A stretch of 64,000 nt of DNA from Monoplex corrugatus (taxonomy: Eukaryota; Mollusca; Gastropoda; Littorinimorpha; Ranellidae). Under the pieces are notes generated by a model that was not told the DNA's origin, did not search any database, and worked only from the letters and a program-made list of their open reading frames with translations. Of the stretch, positions 33,775 through 47,715 are shown one piece after another. Location of the stretch: contig CM060312.1 of the NCBI GenBank assembly GCA_030674185.1, forward strand, positions 34,750,362 through 34,814,361. Direction: 5' to 3'. Both the position numbers and the translations under genes were made by a program. The stretch's first letter is position 1, and the number at the start of each line of letters is the position of its first letter.

Positions 33775-33985
33775 TGAGATACAGAGAGGATGACGACTTG
33801 AGTCAATGGTTACACTCCTAACAGGCTAAGTGTACTGTAGCTTTTGTTTGTGTGTTTGCATGTGTGCGCGCGTATTTGTGTCGTGAGACAGACAGAGGAT
33901 GACAATTTGGATCAAAGGTCACACGTGTCGTGAGACAGAGGATGACAACTTGGGTCAAGGGTCACACACTAACGAGATGAGAGTA
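33775..33985. repeat. Three irregular copies of a 35-45 bp unit
   Basis: ACAGAGAGGATGACGACTTG then AGTCAATGGTTACAC (33781), ACAGAGGATGACAATTTGGA then TCAAAGGTCACAC (33893), and ACAGAGGATGACAACTTGGG then TCAAGGGTCACAC (33936). Copies 2 and 3 are each preceded by GTCGTGAG. A TCAAAGGTCA hexamer-like half-site pair occurs in the unit. Confidence 0.8.
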
Positions 33986-34002
33986 CCCTAGCTGAACATC
34001 CT

Positions 34003-34110
34003 CTGTGTGTGTGTATGTGTGTGTGTGCGTGTGTGTGTGTGAGTGTGTGTGCGTGCGTGTGTGCGTGCGCGCGCGCGCCTGTGTGTTCTTTGCGCGCGGG
34101 CGTGTGTGTG
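34003..34110. repeat. GT/GC alternating tract
   Basis: GT passing into GCGCGCGCGC (34068-34077) and GT again. Confidence 0.9.
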
Positions 34111-34433
34111 CGTGCATGTGCACATGCGCAGTGCTTGTGTGTTTACGAATGCTTGTATTCATTTACATTACTGAATCATGTTTACTATTTTTCCTAGTAT
34201 TGACGTTACTGTAATTTCTGATACATAATTTTATTTCACGTTTTGTCAGAGCCCGTTTTTACTTGACTGAAAGTTTTTACAATGTTTCTATTCCTGTTGG
34301 GTGCAACCAGCATGCTTCTTACGTGGACCGCCAGCGCTAATATGAGCGAAATTACTGAAATAAATTAAATCAAATTTCAATAACTACAAACTTTCTCTAC
34401 GATTTTCTACAGAAAACAAAGCCGTGAGGTCGA

Positions 34434-34452
34434 CCCCCCCCCCCCCCCCCCT
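34434..34452. repeat. C19 homopolymer
   Basis: Uninterrupted C run. Confidence 0.95.
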
Positions 34453-35072
34453 GCAAGTGTATAGATAGATCTGGGCATGTTAGCGGAGTAACAATACACA
34501 GCGCGGGTAGGCAGTACACAGACCTACGCCAGACCACCACAATCACTATCACTATCACCATAACCACCCACTTCTACCATCACCACCAACCACTACCACC
34601 ATTACCAAAGGGACCGAGGGAGACCTCGAATTTCACATGGACTTTACACACCCTCGGAGGATCGGTTGCTATGGTGATGGGCTGAGAACGGACATTGTGG
34701 TCAGAGGAGTTGACAAGTTGTCAGTTGGAGAATGATAAATTTCAGGCCTTCAGCGGCCAGAAGAAGAAGAGAGATAAATACCGCTGGTGACGGTTAGCCG
34801 ATGTTCAGTTGAAGCTAAGGTGTTCTCACTCAGGGAACGAGAGAAGACAGTGGACAGGGAACCTGCTTCTGAAATGAACTTGTCAGTGTGGACCTAAATC
34901 AATTCCATTTCTCGTAGTTTACCGAAACCACTACATGGTCTGCCCATGCCATTTCGTGTATTCTTCCGATAAAAAAAAAGATCAACAAAAATCAAACAAA
35001 AAAAAAAGGGGGGGGGGGGGGCACACTCTGCCAAATTAAATTAAATTCTAAAGCTATAGGTTCCATTTGCTC
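34453..35072. other. No gene; CAC-rich stretch and G14
   Basis: Imperfect CAC/ACC/ATC repeats (34535-34605), an A-run and G14 (35008-35021). Nothing else. Confidence 0.4.
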
Positions 35073-35109
35073 AGTTTGAATAACAAAAAATCCAATTTTT
35101 TGTTATTCA
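35073..35109. other. Perfect hairpin, 17-bp arms, CCA loop
   Basis: TTTGAATAACAAAAAAT, loop CCA, then its exact reverse complement. It lies at the left edge of the recognisable SINE. Confidence 0.85.
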
Positions 35110-35330
35110 AAAACATTTTTTTTCCAATCTTCCATGTCAACATGTGTAGAGACCTGCTAATGTCTGAATCCTCTTCGTGAGTACATATATACGCACAAAG
35201 AACATTCCATATGCAAGTTCAGGATTCTATCTATATGTCATGTCAGCATCCAGTGGCTTTTGGAATATGAAAGCACCCAGCATGCAAATTCACAAACGAT
35301 GGAGTATGCAGATTATGCAGCAACATAGTA
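35110..35330 (+). mobile_element. SINE body fragment, diverged
   Basis: Blocks in order: TTTTTTTTCCAATCTTCC, ATGTCAACATGTGTAGAGAC, CTGCTAATGTCTGAATCC, TCTTCGTGAGTAC, ATGTCATGTCAGCATCCAGT, GGCTTTTGGAATATGAAAGC, ACCCAGCATGCAAATTCAC and GATGGAGTATG. The order matches the SINE at 24607-25087 read on its own strand. The tRNA-like head is missing. Confidence 0.65.
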
Positions 35331-35689
35331 GCTGCAAAATGCCGGCAGAACAACGTGCATACAAGCCTCCCAAAAAATCGGAAAGCTTTACGATATATAA
35401 TACAAACTGACTGAACAAGGTTTGGCAATTTGTCTTCTTTTTGGTTAAATACTTGTGAGCAAGTAAGATTTTTCAAAAATTTGTTTTAGTTTCTGGGTGT
35501 CAAGGTTTCGATTATTTGTCAGTACACTAGTAGCGGGCTTCTTAATCCTAAACCTGTGATCTGCTGAGTCAGTTGCATGATAGTGCACAATTATTAGGCT
35601 TTATAAGCCATAGCAGTAACATTCTGAATCTAGTATTTCACTACGCTATTAAACTTAAAGACCTAACCCTAAACCGCCGATACTGTGCC

Positions 35690-35925
<236 letters not shown>

Positions 35926-36086
35926 TGAGATCAGGTAAAACATATTTTTACAATTTCATTATGCTGTAAATCATGTAAAATCGAAAACACATGGTAAAAA
36001 TAGGAAACCGTTTCTTTCCAAACGGCCGTCGTTGCGGGAGGACTCTCGACGAAAGTGCTGTTGTCAACATAAAATAAAATAACATT

Positions 36087-36117
<31 letters not shown>

Positions 36118-37109
36118 AAAATGAAATAAAATAAAATAAAATAAACACACATCTACACACTGTTTTGTGTCTTAAGTGTGACATGGCCTTTAGTAGACTT
36201 AAAATGAAAGCGTGAGGAGTGATACACGCTTAGAGGGTTTTACGTGAAACACTAAGGTGTTTTGCTCTCTGTGACACCTATTTCTGTCTCATGGTAGTGA
36301 TGGAAGATCTTGGGATTGGGAGAGCGAGCCAAGAGGATTATTTCCACATCTCGGTAGCCTACAGGCCTAAACACGCAAGCGATGCCCCTACAAACACGGC
36401 TGAAACATATTGGGACCTGAGTTCAATCCCTATACTTGTAAAATTGCATATATAATTTCTGTTTGTTCAAGCCATACTTGTAAAGTTGCAAATATGATTT
36501 CTATTAAGTAATCAGAATCGTTTGTACGGTTAAACGAACAAGGAATGAAACATTTCGAATACGCGACTTTCAGCGACTTATATAATTATGGTTGGATCAA
36601 AACTCTATGTCTTTAGTAACAGCACGAACATTCACAACACTGGTGTTAATGCCAACAGCGGAAGAAGAGTTCTAAAACTGTTTTTCAAGTATATTCAGAG
36701 TTCAATTTTCAATTTTCAAAATAAGTATGTAACAATCTTAAACATCAGATCCCTGAAATTCATGGTTAGGGTCGTGTTTTGGGACAGGATAAAGGTGAGG
36801 TGGAGCGAGGGAGATGTTGTTGTTGTTGTTGTTTTGTTTTTTGTTTTTTTGTTGTTTATTTTTCCTAATCTACGTAACTGTAAGATTAACTTAACACTAC
36901 CCCTTGAATGTATTTCTTCTTTGAAGCAGTAGACACGTTGTGCTACTGGATGTAAATCGTGACTGATGTCCAATCGAACACCAATTATAGACGTTTTCAG
37001 GTGGAATAGATAGTCTACATTCGCATCTATTTCCGTGTGTGTGTGTGTGCGCGCGAGCTTGCGCGTGTGTACGCCAGTGTGATTGGGTTTTGTTGTTGTT
37101 GTTTGTGTT
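35926..37109. other. No gene; (AAAT)n and a weak tRNA-like segment
   Basis: AAAT/AAATA units at 36092-36145. ACCTGAGTTCAATCCCTATA near 36415 is box B-like, without a good box A. TTGTTG near 36815. Confidence 0.4.
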
Positions 37110-37560
37110 GTGTTGTTGTGTCTTACTGAGATGTGAACCGAGGTGTCATGTCTCGGGATCAATCCCACTCTGCAACATAAAACTGACTTGTTTGCTGCAC
37201 ATCTTGAGGTCCCAGTCATTCTAGTGGTTTTGCAAAGGGTTTTGCACACTCAAGCAGTCTGCAAGATAAAACAAAATGTGACTGCTGGATCTTGAGGGTA
37301 AAAACAAAATATTAAAAAAATGCCTTGTTTGTAAAAGATCCTTGGGAGTATAAAACACAACGTTTCGAGCCCAGGCCGTTTGTCAAGTGAAAAATATTTT
37401 CCATTTTATTTTTCACTTGACAAACGGCCTGGGCTCGAAACGTGTGTTTTATACTCCCAAGGATCTTTTACAAACAAGGTATTTTTTAATAAATAGTCTG
37501 CAAGATAACTGCTGGCAGAATTGGGTGGCGCACATGGAAATGTCAGAGCTTGACGAAGCC
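37110..37560 (+). mobile_element. Family B copy 2, split by a palindromic insertion
   Basis: Left part: GGGATCAATCCCACTCTGCA, ACATAAAACTGACTTG, GCTGCACATCTTGAGG, then GCAAAGGGTTTTGCACACTC. After the insertion at 37270-37494 it resumes with GATAACTGCTGGCAG, ATTGGGTGGCGCACATGGAA, collinear with 11900-11955 (GATAGTTACTGGCAG, TTTGAGTGAATTGCATATGA). Confidence 0.55.
37270..37494. mobile_element. Palindromic insertion with about 75-bp arms
   Basis: 37323-37400 and 37408-37485 are near-perfect inverted repeats (GCCTTGTTTGTAAAAGATCC, AGCCCAGGCCGTTTGTC and complement) around a TTTTCCATTTTATT loop. One visible difference is ACACAACGTTT against AAACGTGTGTTTT. AGTCTGCAAGATAA occurs at both edges (37256-37269 and 37495-37508), like a 14-bp target duplication. 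The core GACAAACGGCC..CGAAACG resembles repeat R5. Confidence 0.75.
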
Positions 37561-38277
37561 ATTTTGAAAAAACTCCAGACTTCAGTAGGCCTACCAAGTG
37601 CAAGAAGACGACTCACTCCACCTGTAGGAAAGCCTGGTGAAGGGCAGATAATAGAATGATGTCCGCCATACTGAGCTAAGGCCTACTGCACGACGGTCTA
37701 ATCCGCGAAAGCCTACTGCGCGACGATCATATGTCAATCAAGCTTAATCAAAAACAAAAAACAAAAACAAAGCAAAAAAAAAGGACCTACAAGACTGTGC
37801 AGTAAATAAATGTGGACTGAAATCAATATCTTTCCGGTCTAAATTAGTACATGATGCAGGAAAATAAGGTTCGCATTTCCTTGCAACGAAAATAATAAAT
37901 ATATGCTTATATAATCATTACAGATGCATTTGATGGTTTTTATTGAGTTTATTGCGAAGTGAATTGTGAACTAAAAGTTTGTTTGAATCTTGTAAATCCC
38001 TGGTAGCTTGCGATGAACGGGCATGAGTTACACTGCGCATTTACCTTGTTTTTTTATGCATTGTTCGCTTCCATGTCGAAACAGTTGTGGCTGATGATTG
38101 TTATACAATCGTTATAGATGTATTTAATGGTTTTACAGAATTCATTTCGAAGTGAATTGTGAACCAAAGTTATTTCGAATCTTGTGAAACCGTGGTAGCT
38201 TGCACTGAAAGGGTGCGAGTTACACATTGCGCTTTTACTCTGTGCGTGCGTGCGTGTGCGTGCGTGTGCGTGTGCGT
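37561..38277. other. No gene; duplicated segment of about 90 bp
   Basis: ATTGCGAAGTGAATTGTGAA, TTCGAATCTTG-like and GGTAGCTTGC near 37950-38035 recur near 38145-38225 (TTTCGAAGTGAATTGTGAAC, GGTAGCTTGCACTGAAAGGG), about 195 bp apart. This is a diverged direct repeat. Confidence 0.5.
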
Positions 38278-38289
38278 GCGTGTGTGTGC

Positions 38290-38375
<86 letters not shown>

Positions 38376-38409
38376 TGTGTGTCTGTCTGTCTGTGTGTGT
38401 GTGTCTGTG

Positions 38410-38471
<62 letters not shown>

Positions 38472-38492
38472 ATGTGTGTGTGTGTGTGAGTA
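38278..38492. repeat. GT-TA-GT compound microsatellite
   Basis: GCGT/GT, (TA)21 (38291-38333), then GT with CTGT interruptions to 38488. Confidence 0.95.
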
Positions 38493-38548
38493 TTTTAATA
38501 AAACTATTACTATTATTGTAGTTACTATTGCTACTGGCCCAAAATCAT

Positions 38549-38720
38549 CATAATAATAATAATGATAATAATAATAATAATGAAAGTATTACTTTATATT
38601 ATTATTATCGTTATTATTATCATCACCATCATCGTCACCACCATTACTATTGTAATTATTATTACTATCATCCTCATCATTATCAATATCATTGCTATCA
38701 CATGATCATCATCATTATGA
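38549..38720. repeat. AAT/ATT and ATC/CAC trinucleotide tract
   Basis: ATA/ATG repeats, then ATT and CATCAC/ATC imperfect repeats on the opposite phase. Confidence 0.85.
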
Positions 38721-38769
38721 TTAGGGCTAACCATCCCAAAACATCTCAAAACATCTACGACATTTTCTT

Positions 38770-39020
38770 GACCCAAATTGGAAAAGAAAATTAAGCACTT
38801 CCATCCTTTCTTCGTGCTCATAACCTTGGAAAAGAAAATTAAGCACTTTCATTATTATTTCGTGCTCATAACCTTGGAAAAGAAAATTAAGCACTTACAT
38901 CATTCATTCGTGCTCATAACCACAGAAATGAAAATAACCACTTACATCATTCTTTCGTGCTCATAACCACAGAAATGAAAATAACCACTTACATCATTTA
39001 TTCGTGCTCATAATCTAAGG
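38770..39020. repeat. 47-48 bp minisatellite, five units in two subtypes
   Basis: Subtype 1 (three units): CATAACCTTGGAAAAGAAAA, TTAAGCACTT, TTCGTGCT. Subtype 2 (two units): CATAACCACAGAAATGAAAA, TAACCACTTACATCATT, TTCGTGCT. The subtypes are blocked, not mixed. Confidence 0.9.
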
Positions 39021-39196
39021 CTGTGTCACTGACGTTTGACCACTTTGCCCAATTTATCTCCGGGAGGGGGTGGGGGTTCAAAAATAAAAACGAATACAAC
39101 TATCTTCAAATTAATGTTACAAGCAGATTTGAATATTTCTATGTTGATCATAAAAAAGCTTTTTTTTTCAAAAACGTGGCATCCTTCTTATTGCTT

Positions 39197-39207
39197 GTTT
39201 GTTTGTT

Positions 39208-39239
<32 letters not shown>

Positions 39240-39248
39240 TTTTTTTTA
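39197..39248. repeat. (TTTC)n and T run
   Basis: About ten TTTC units followed by T10. Confidence 0.95.
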
Positions 39249-39398
39249 CTTTAATGTATACTAATTTGGAGGATGCCACTCTTAGGGTACATGTTTTGAA
39301 GATCCCAGGTTCTCGAAACCGTTGCATTTTTTAATCCTGTCTACGACAGTGTTTAGTGATATCCTTCACAATTTACAAACAAGGAGGAATATCATAAC

Positions 39399-42064
<2,666 letters not shown>

Positions 42065-42375
42065 CAAAAACCCTTAAGATGGTCATGCCATTTTCTAACC
42101 TTCCATTGGTTATTGTTTACTCAAAATTATGCTTTATAAACCAAATCCTAATCCTCTTCAGCGACTCTGTCAGTTACAACTGTCAGTACGGTAATATTCA
42201 GTTCATTGTGGCTTTGATTTAAAAATAAGTCAATAAACAAAAAACGAACAAACAAACAAACAAGCTTAAAATGGTGAAGCCTTTCTCTAATCTCCGCTTT
42301 CATACAAAAATCTGCAAACACAAAACAATCTTCGTTCCTGACGAAAACAGTTTTCATTGTTAGTCTCTGTAGCTA
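42065..42375 (+). repeat. Dispersed repeat R2, two partial units
   Basis: CTTAAGATGGTCATGCCATT (42072) and CTTAAAATGGTGAAGCCTTT (42265) each start an R2-like unit. The second continues with CTCTAATCTCCGCTTTCATA, CAAAAATCTGCA as at 4162-4310. Confidence 0.4.
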
Positions 42376-43591
42376 GAAGGGAAAAAACTCGAACGGCACA
42401 GATAATGAAAATAACCAGTGTTATAATATTACTCAGACATAGGCAAAGTTTATAATTAAAAAAAAAACAAAAAAAACGTTCACGTGGGTGGTTGTTGACA
42501 AAAAACATTGTTGACGATTTCTGCCAGTGAATTGGTCATTGTGACTTTCATAACGCTCAGAATTTTTTAACAGAACTTTATAACTGTTTTTTAATTTTAT
42601 ATCACAGAGTTGGTAAAATGGAAATATGACATAAATTTCTGAAAATTCGAGGATGCAAAGGCTGATACAAGTGTAAGAAGAAAAGTAGTCAGCGAGGGTC
42701 TTTTCCAAAAAGTTCTTTCATTGTATGTCTGTATATCATATGTGTTGTTTTGAGTCAGTGAGTTATGTTAGCTTGTACGTAACACATTAGTCATCGTAAC
42801 TATAGAATACATGTATTCAATGAAAAGGCATATTTTGAGGGAAGTGTACAAACGCTGTAACGTTGTCTTGTGAAAACAGTGTGATGTAATACACTTTTTT
42901 TTTCTGAGAAAGAAGAAGAAGAGAGAGATAAGCACACACGATTACGTTTATCATTTCTTGCTTGCCCAAGCCAACTTAGGCTACATACACCACGCTTTGC
43001 TGCACTGTTGATATTCTCTGTCAAGCCGGGGTCATAGCACTGAACATCAGCAGAGACACAAAAAGAAAGAGAACACAACTTTTATACAAAAAATTATATA
43101 CAGCCGATTTCTTGAATTTTTCACAATTTTTTTTTTTCAGATAGTAATCATGAAAATACAGATGATATAGAATATCAGTCACTGTGACCTTGAACACACT
43201 TCATATGAAATAAACTTGACGTGCAGTAATGGCAGTGGTAAACTATCACAACAGCGGAAACAGATTATCAGTATTAACAGTTCCGAGGAAAGTGCTGTTC
43301 ACACACGTTCCGTTTAAGTGCTGATTGTATGCACTTTTTTTTTTTCCTCCGTATGACCTTGGTGCCTCACTTTTCAAACTTACACTTTAACAACAACTCA
43401 ACGATGCACACCTTTGACCCAGATAATTTAGTACAGATCTAGTCATAATTAGCTAAGAAAATCGTGACCGCACAATTTTGTCACACACACTCACACACAC
43501 AAACAAACACACACACACACATTTTCCGGGTAATATGAAATAATTATCCCACGCCCTTTTTATTTAAGATTAAAAAAGAACGGCAAACTGG
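42376..43591. other. No recognisable gene
   Basis: AT-rich sequence. A 92-codon minus frame (42800-43078) begins with a hydrophobic stretch but resembles no family I know. CA run at 43508-43520. Confidence 0.35.
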
Positions 43592-43631
43592 TGTGTACCC
43601 ATATATATATATTTATGTATGTATGTATGTG

Positions 43632-43703
<72 letters not shown>

Positions 43704-43735
43704 GTAGCCTATGTATGTATATACCGGTATATATA
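43592..43735. repeat. TATG and (TA)n tract
   Basis: TATG units flank about 27 TA units (43636-43690). Confidence 0.95.
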
Positions 43736-44034
43736 TTGTGCATTTCTCTGTATCTACACACTTTCACGAAAAAAAAAAAAAAAAAGCTCAGTAAGGGTAT
43801 ATGGTTTCTTGATTTTTCTATATTTCGACCTTAGATCCCTTTAATATAAAACAACAATAAATGAATAATATGGCATGATCGCTTCAAATAAAAAAAATTA
43901 CATTGTAGAATTCATCTCACTTCCCCTTTAATACATCGCATTTCTCTCCTCTACTTACCAGTAACCACAATTCACAAACACTTTATGATTTCGTGTAATT
44001 TCTTTTGGCTCAACGAAACATGAAATTCTGTCGT

Positions 44035-44049
44035 CCCCCCCCCCCCCCC
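44035..44049. repeat. C15 homopolymer
   Basis: Uninterrupted C run 40 bp upstream of repeat R5. Confidence 0.95.
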
Positions 44050-44086
44050 ACCCCTAAGTTTTGTGTATTTGTTTCTTTATTTTGTG

Positions 44087-44175
44087 TACACCTGACAAAA
44101 ACAAGTTGGCCGAAAATTTGCGCTTGTCTTGTTTTGTGAATTAATATCTTAATGTGCGTTCTCATTCTATTTCCG
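44087..44175 (+). repeat. Dispersed repeat R5, copy 2
   Basis: CCTGACAAAAACAAGTTGGC, CGAAAATTTGCGCTTGTCTT and GCGTTCTCATTCTATTTCC match 15660-15750. Confidence 0.6.
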
Positions 44176-44448
44176 TATATGTCTGAGTACTGGTGCAAAG
44201 AAACAACGTCCACTTAGACTGTATGTAGCACTAGGCATATTTTTGTTGCTTTCTTTTTATTATAGGGTAAAGAATAGACATGGAATCAAGTCAATATTTC
44301 CTGTAACAAGTGCCCATAATAACTGCGTGATAAAAAAAAAAAAAGCTCAAAATATCTTAAAAAGTTCTATAGTTCATTACAGGTTAGTAATTCATCCATA
44401 TTTCAGTCACATATAGTTAGGCTTACAAATTACCTTAGTTTACAAACT

Positions 44449-44645
44449 CTCTCTCTCTCTCTCTCCCTCCCCCTCTCTCTCCAACATTTTCATATATATA
44501 CATATATATATATATATACACACACATATATATATATACACGCATACATAAATATACATATATGTGAATATATATATATATATATTATACGTACACACAT
44601 ATATTTACACATACATAGTACACACACACGCAAGCACACATGTCA
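44449..44645. repeat. CT, TA and CA microsatellite cluster
   Basis: CT (44449-44480), TA/TACA (44493-44590), CA/TACA to 44645. Confidence 0.9.
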
Positions 44646-44816
44646 GACACACTACAACACACACAAACACTGTATACACTATACAGCACACATTACCTTG
44701 TCTCCCTTCCACTTTCCATCCCCTCTCCCTCATCTTACGTTAAACACTACACACCACCACCACCCGCTGCACCATCAGGGCTACTTTAAAAGATTGACCT
44801 GATCTACACGTACTGA

Positions 44817-45085
44817 TTGTCACTTTTGTATAGAGGGGTGAGGGAGGGAAAGAAACGATTTCCGGACGCTGGTCACAGTGCAACATTATTACAGGAGTGC
44901 ATTTCACGCTTCACACCCACACACACACACACACACTGCACCGAGCTGATCATCATGGGTACTATAAAATACTCTGTAGTGTATGACACACACATATTGA
45001 TGGCCACTTTTGTTAAAGGATGGGGGTGGGGGGTAGAAGGAGGGAAGGTGAGGACGATAGACACTATTTCCGGACGCTGGCTAAC
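44817..45085. repeat. About 65-bp direct repeat, two copies 185 bp apart
   Basis: CACTTTTGTATAGAGGGGTG, GATTTCCGGACGCTGG (44820-44873) and CCACTTTTGTTAAAGGATGG, ATTTCCGGACGCTGG (45004-45080). The region between holds a CA tract. Confidence 0.7.
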
Positions 45086-45089
45086 AACA

Positions 45090-45260
45090 AGGTAACTTCG
45101 AGACTCGACAGATATTAATAACAGATATTAATATCAACATAGATTGGCCACACACTAGTAACATCGAGACAACACAGACATATGTAAACATTAATAGGCC
45201 ACAAACAAAATACATCCAGGCAAGACAGACATATATATAAACATTAATATTGATTGGCTA
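45090..45260. repeat. Degenerate tandem repeat of about 65 bp
   Basis: ACATAGATTGGCCACACACT, then CATCGAGACAACACAGACAT, is followed by AACATTAATAGGCCACAAAC, ACATCCAGGCAAGACAGACA, and AACATTAATATTGATTGGC. About 2.5 units. Confidence 0.65.
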
Positions 45261-45712
45261 ATCGGCGGATTGGATTAATGGCTCATGTCGCCCTCAGCAT
45301 AGATTCCCAGTCCTACTTATTATTTTGTCCGATAAATAGGCCTACATTTATACCTCGAATTAAAGTTGTGACAAGTTAAAGGTTGTTGTTTGGTACACAT
45401 AACATTGTAATTAAAAAGGCAATACTTTGCTCCTATACTGTACAATGCTGACCAAGATGGGGCTCTTTCTCTGTTTTCTTTCATTTTCTGTTTCTATCTT
45501 CTCAGTTTTATTTCCTTGTTTTAATCTTGGTCACTTTTCATCGTTAATAACATCTCCATTCAGAATAGTTTGTAAACCTACTGCTTATCACCTTCATAAC
45601 ACAAATTTGAACTGAAGTCAGTGTAATGACACAGCAGTGTTGTTTAGCTCTCTATGCTCGTGCGCCCCATGGCATGGTGAGGTTCCCCCATGGGGATGCT
45701 GGAGGCTCTTTC
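45261..45712. other. No recognisable feature
   Basis: Ordinary AT-rich sequence up to the retroelement 3' end. Confidence 0.4.
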
Positions 45713-46226
45713 AGTATAAATAGTATCCCCACCTTCTGGAAATTCTGTGCTAGAAATTTCCTCTTTTCTGTCACTTTGTTTCTGACATGTTCCTTTGCTT
45801 TCTGTCATTTCTTCCTATCATTTTCTGCTCAGCTGGTCCATTCACCTGTACATGCTCGATAAAGTCTTGCATATTTTTTCTTAGGACTGATAATTGAGTA
45901 CATATATTAAGTGCATTTTTGGCTCTAGGGAGGCAAGATATGCGGAAGCAATTTTAAGCAATTTATGCCCATTTTTATATATGTTCTGGTGTCCTTAGGT
46001 ATGCTTAATTCTACATTCAGATGTGTTCTTTTTTAAAAATCCTCTGTGCGATAAATTGGGCAGAGTGGTCAACGCTGGGGCAATGTCCTTTGATTATGTG
46101 CACGAATGCATTGATATGTGTATTTAATTTTTTTTTCTGTTGAAGTTTTGTATGTTTTGAAGTGGTTACAGCCCTGACATGGGGCTCTACGCAGTCGGCT
46201 GGTCTTTAAACAACAATAACAATAAA
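45713..46226 (+). mobile_element. Retroelement 3'-end family, 514-bp copy
   Basis: Starts TCAGTATAAATAGTATCCCC and proceeds through TTCTGTGCTAGAAATTTCC, CATTTTCTGCTCAGCTGGTC, AAGATATGCGGAAGC, GTGCGATAAATTGGGCAG and GCTCTACGCAGTCGGC to the AAACAACAATAACAAT tail. It starts at nearly the same point as the 62505 copy, so this may be the natural 5' end of a short element. No protein recognised. Confidence 0.75.
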
Positions 46227-46229
46227 GCG

Positions 46230-46830
46230 TGGTGAGGTGATCAAATCATCATAGAATGTGACAGAATTCGGTTGCCATCCCCCATTCTGTCTGTGTTTAT
46301 GATCGTACCACAGTGTGCGACACATCTAGATGCCTGGCGCCCTGTCCATGTCAACAATCACATCAGAGTGTAATGGAGCTAATTACCTTCTCCTTCTCAC
46401 GAGAGTGCAACAGAGCTAGTTGCTTGTCTCTCTGCCTATAATCACATCACAGAGCTAGTTGTTTGGCTTGCTACCCATGTCTATGATCACATCACATAGT
46501 GCAACAGAGCTAGTTCTTTGTCTTGCTACCCATGTCTATGATCGCAATACAAGAGTTCAATAGAGCTAGCTGCTTGTCTCTCTACCTAATATGTACATGA
46601 TCACATCACAGGCTACTACACAGCTGGTTGCTTGTCTCCCAACACATGTCTATCATCACAGCACATAGTGCAACTGAATAAATTACTCGTCTCCTTACCC
46701 ATGTCTATGATCAAATCATACAGTGTAACAGAGCTGGGTGCTTGTCTCCCTGCCATGTCTGTGATCACACCACATAGTGCACCTGAGCTGGAGAGGTGCA
46801 AGTCTCCCTATCCATATCTGCGGACGAGAG
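46230..46830. repeat. Degenerate 56-bp minisatellite, about 10 units
   Basis: Consensus parts: CCCATGTCTATGATCACATC, ACATAGTGCAACAGAGCTAG, TTGCTTGTCTCCCT. Recognisable units span 46250 to 46825. It starts immediately after the retroelement tail. Confidence 0.85.
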
Positions 46831-46957
46831 AGCAGTCCACGCCTCAGAGCATCCATTCATGTCAGTCCGCTACACCCGACATATGGTCAACATCTGTGCC
46901 CCGCTCAAAGCAGCGGGCCAGCGATTAAAAGATTAAATAGCCATCCTCTTCACCCCC

Positions 46958-46965
46958 TACACACA

Positions 46966-47062
<97 letters not shown>

Positions 47063-47198
47063 CACAACACCGCATTATGTGTTCACATACGCAGCTGCGT
47101 ACTGATTTGAGGATAGACCCCGACTGGAAACTATTTTCTTACAACAAAACGCACGCACACATACACATACACAAACACACACACAGTCACACACACAC

Positions 47199-47245
<47 letters not shown>
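46958..47245. repeat. CA tracts and GA tract
   Basis: (CA)n with CCA breaks (46958-47066), CA (47150-47198), then GA (47199-47243). Confidence 0.95.
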
Positions 47246-47562
47246 TCTTATGGAAGAAGAACAAAATGGACAATGTACAATACCTGATGCATGGCGAGTT
47301 AGCATCCCCCCCATCCCCCCACCCCCCCATCCCCTGTTCAAGCATTTGTGTTCAGTGTTCAGCTGCTAAAACATTATTTTGACATACTGATATCCATTCT
47401 TTTTACATACTTATATTAAATATTACAAAAAATTTACATAATTATCTGTACTGACAACTCTTCCATAAATTAACATAAAGTAACACAATGCCAGCAATAA
47501 GTGTCAATGCCATGCTATGATATTTCAAAAGTTTCAACCAAATCTAACATGATGAAAAACAA
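47246..47562. other. No recognisable feature
   Basis: Ordinary AT-rich sequence apart from C runs at 47306-47335. Confidence 0.4.
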
Positions 47563-47676
47563 ATGTGGAGTTGTGGCCTAATGGTTGAAAGCTCTTGCGA
47601 AGCGCGTGAAGACCCAAATTTGAATTGCAGACTGGACACACACATAACACACATACACATACACACACACGCTCGT

Positions 47677-47711
<35 letters not shown>

Positions 47712-47715
47712 CACG
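47563..47715 (+). mobile_element. tRNA-like SINE head followed by CA tract
   Basis: TGTGGCCTAATGGTTGAAAG (box A-like) and ACCCAAATTTGAATTGCAG (weak box B) at 47572-47630, followed by CA (47636-47707) in place of a SINE body. Confidence 0.4.

Noticed and set aside
42800..43078. Small secreted peptide precursor (minus)
   Set aside because: The hydrophobic start is weak and no cleavage or peptide pattern is convincing without homology.
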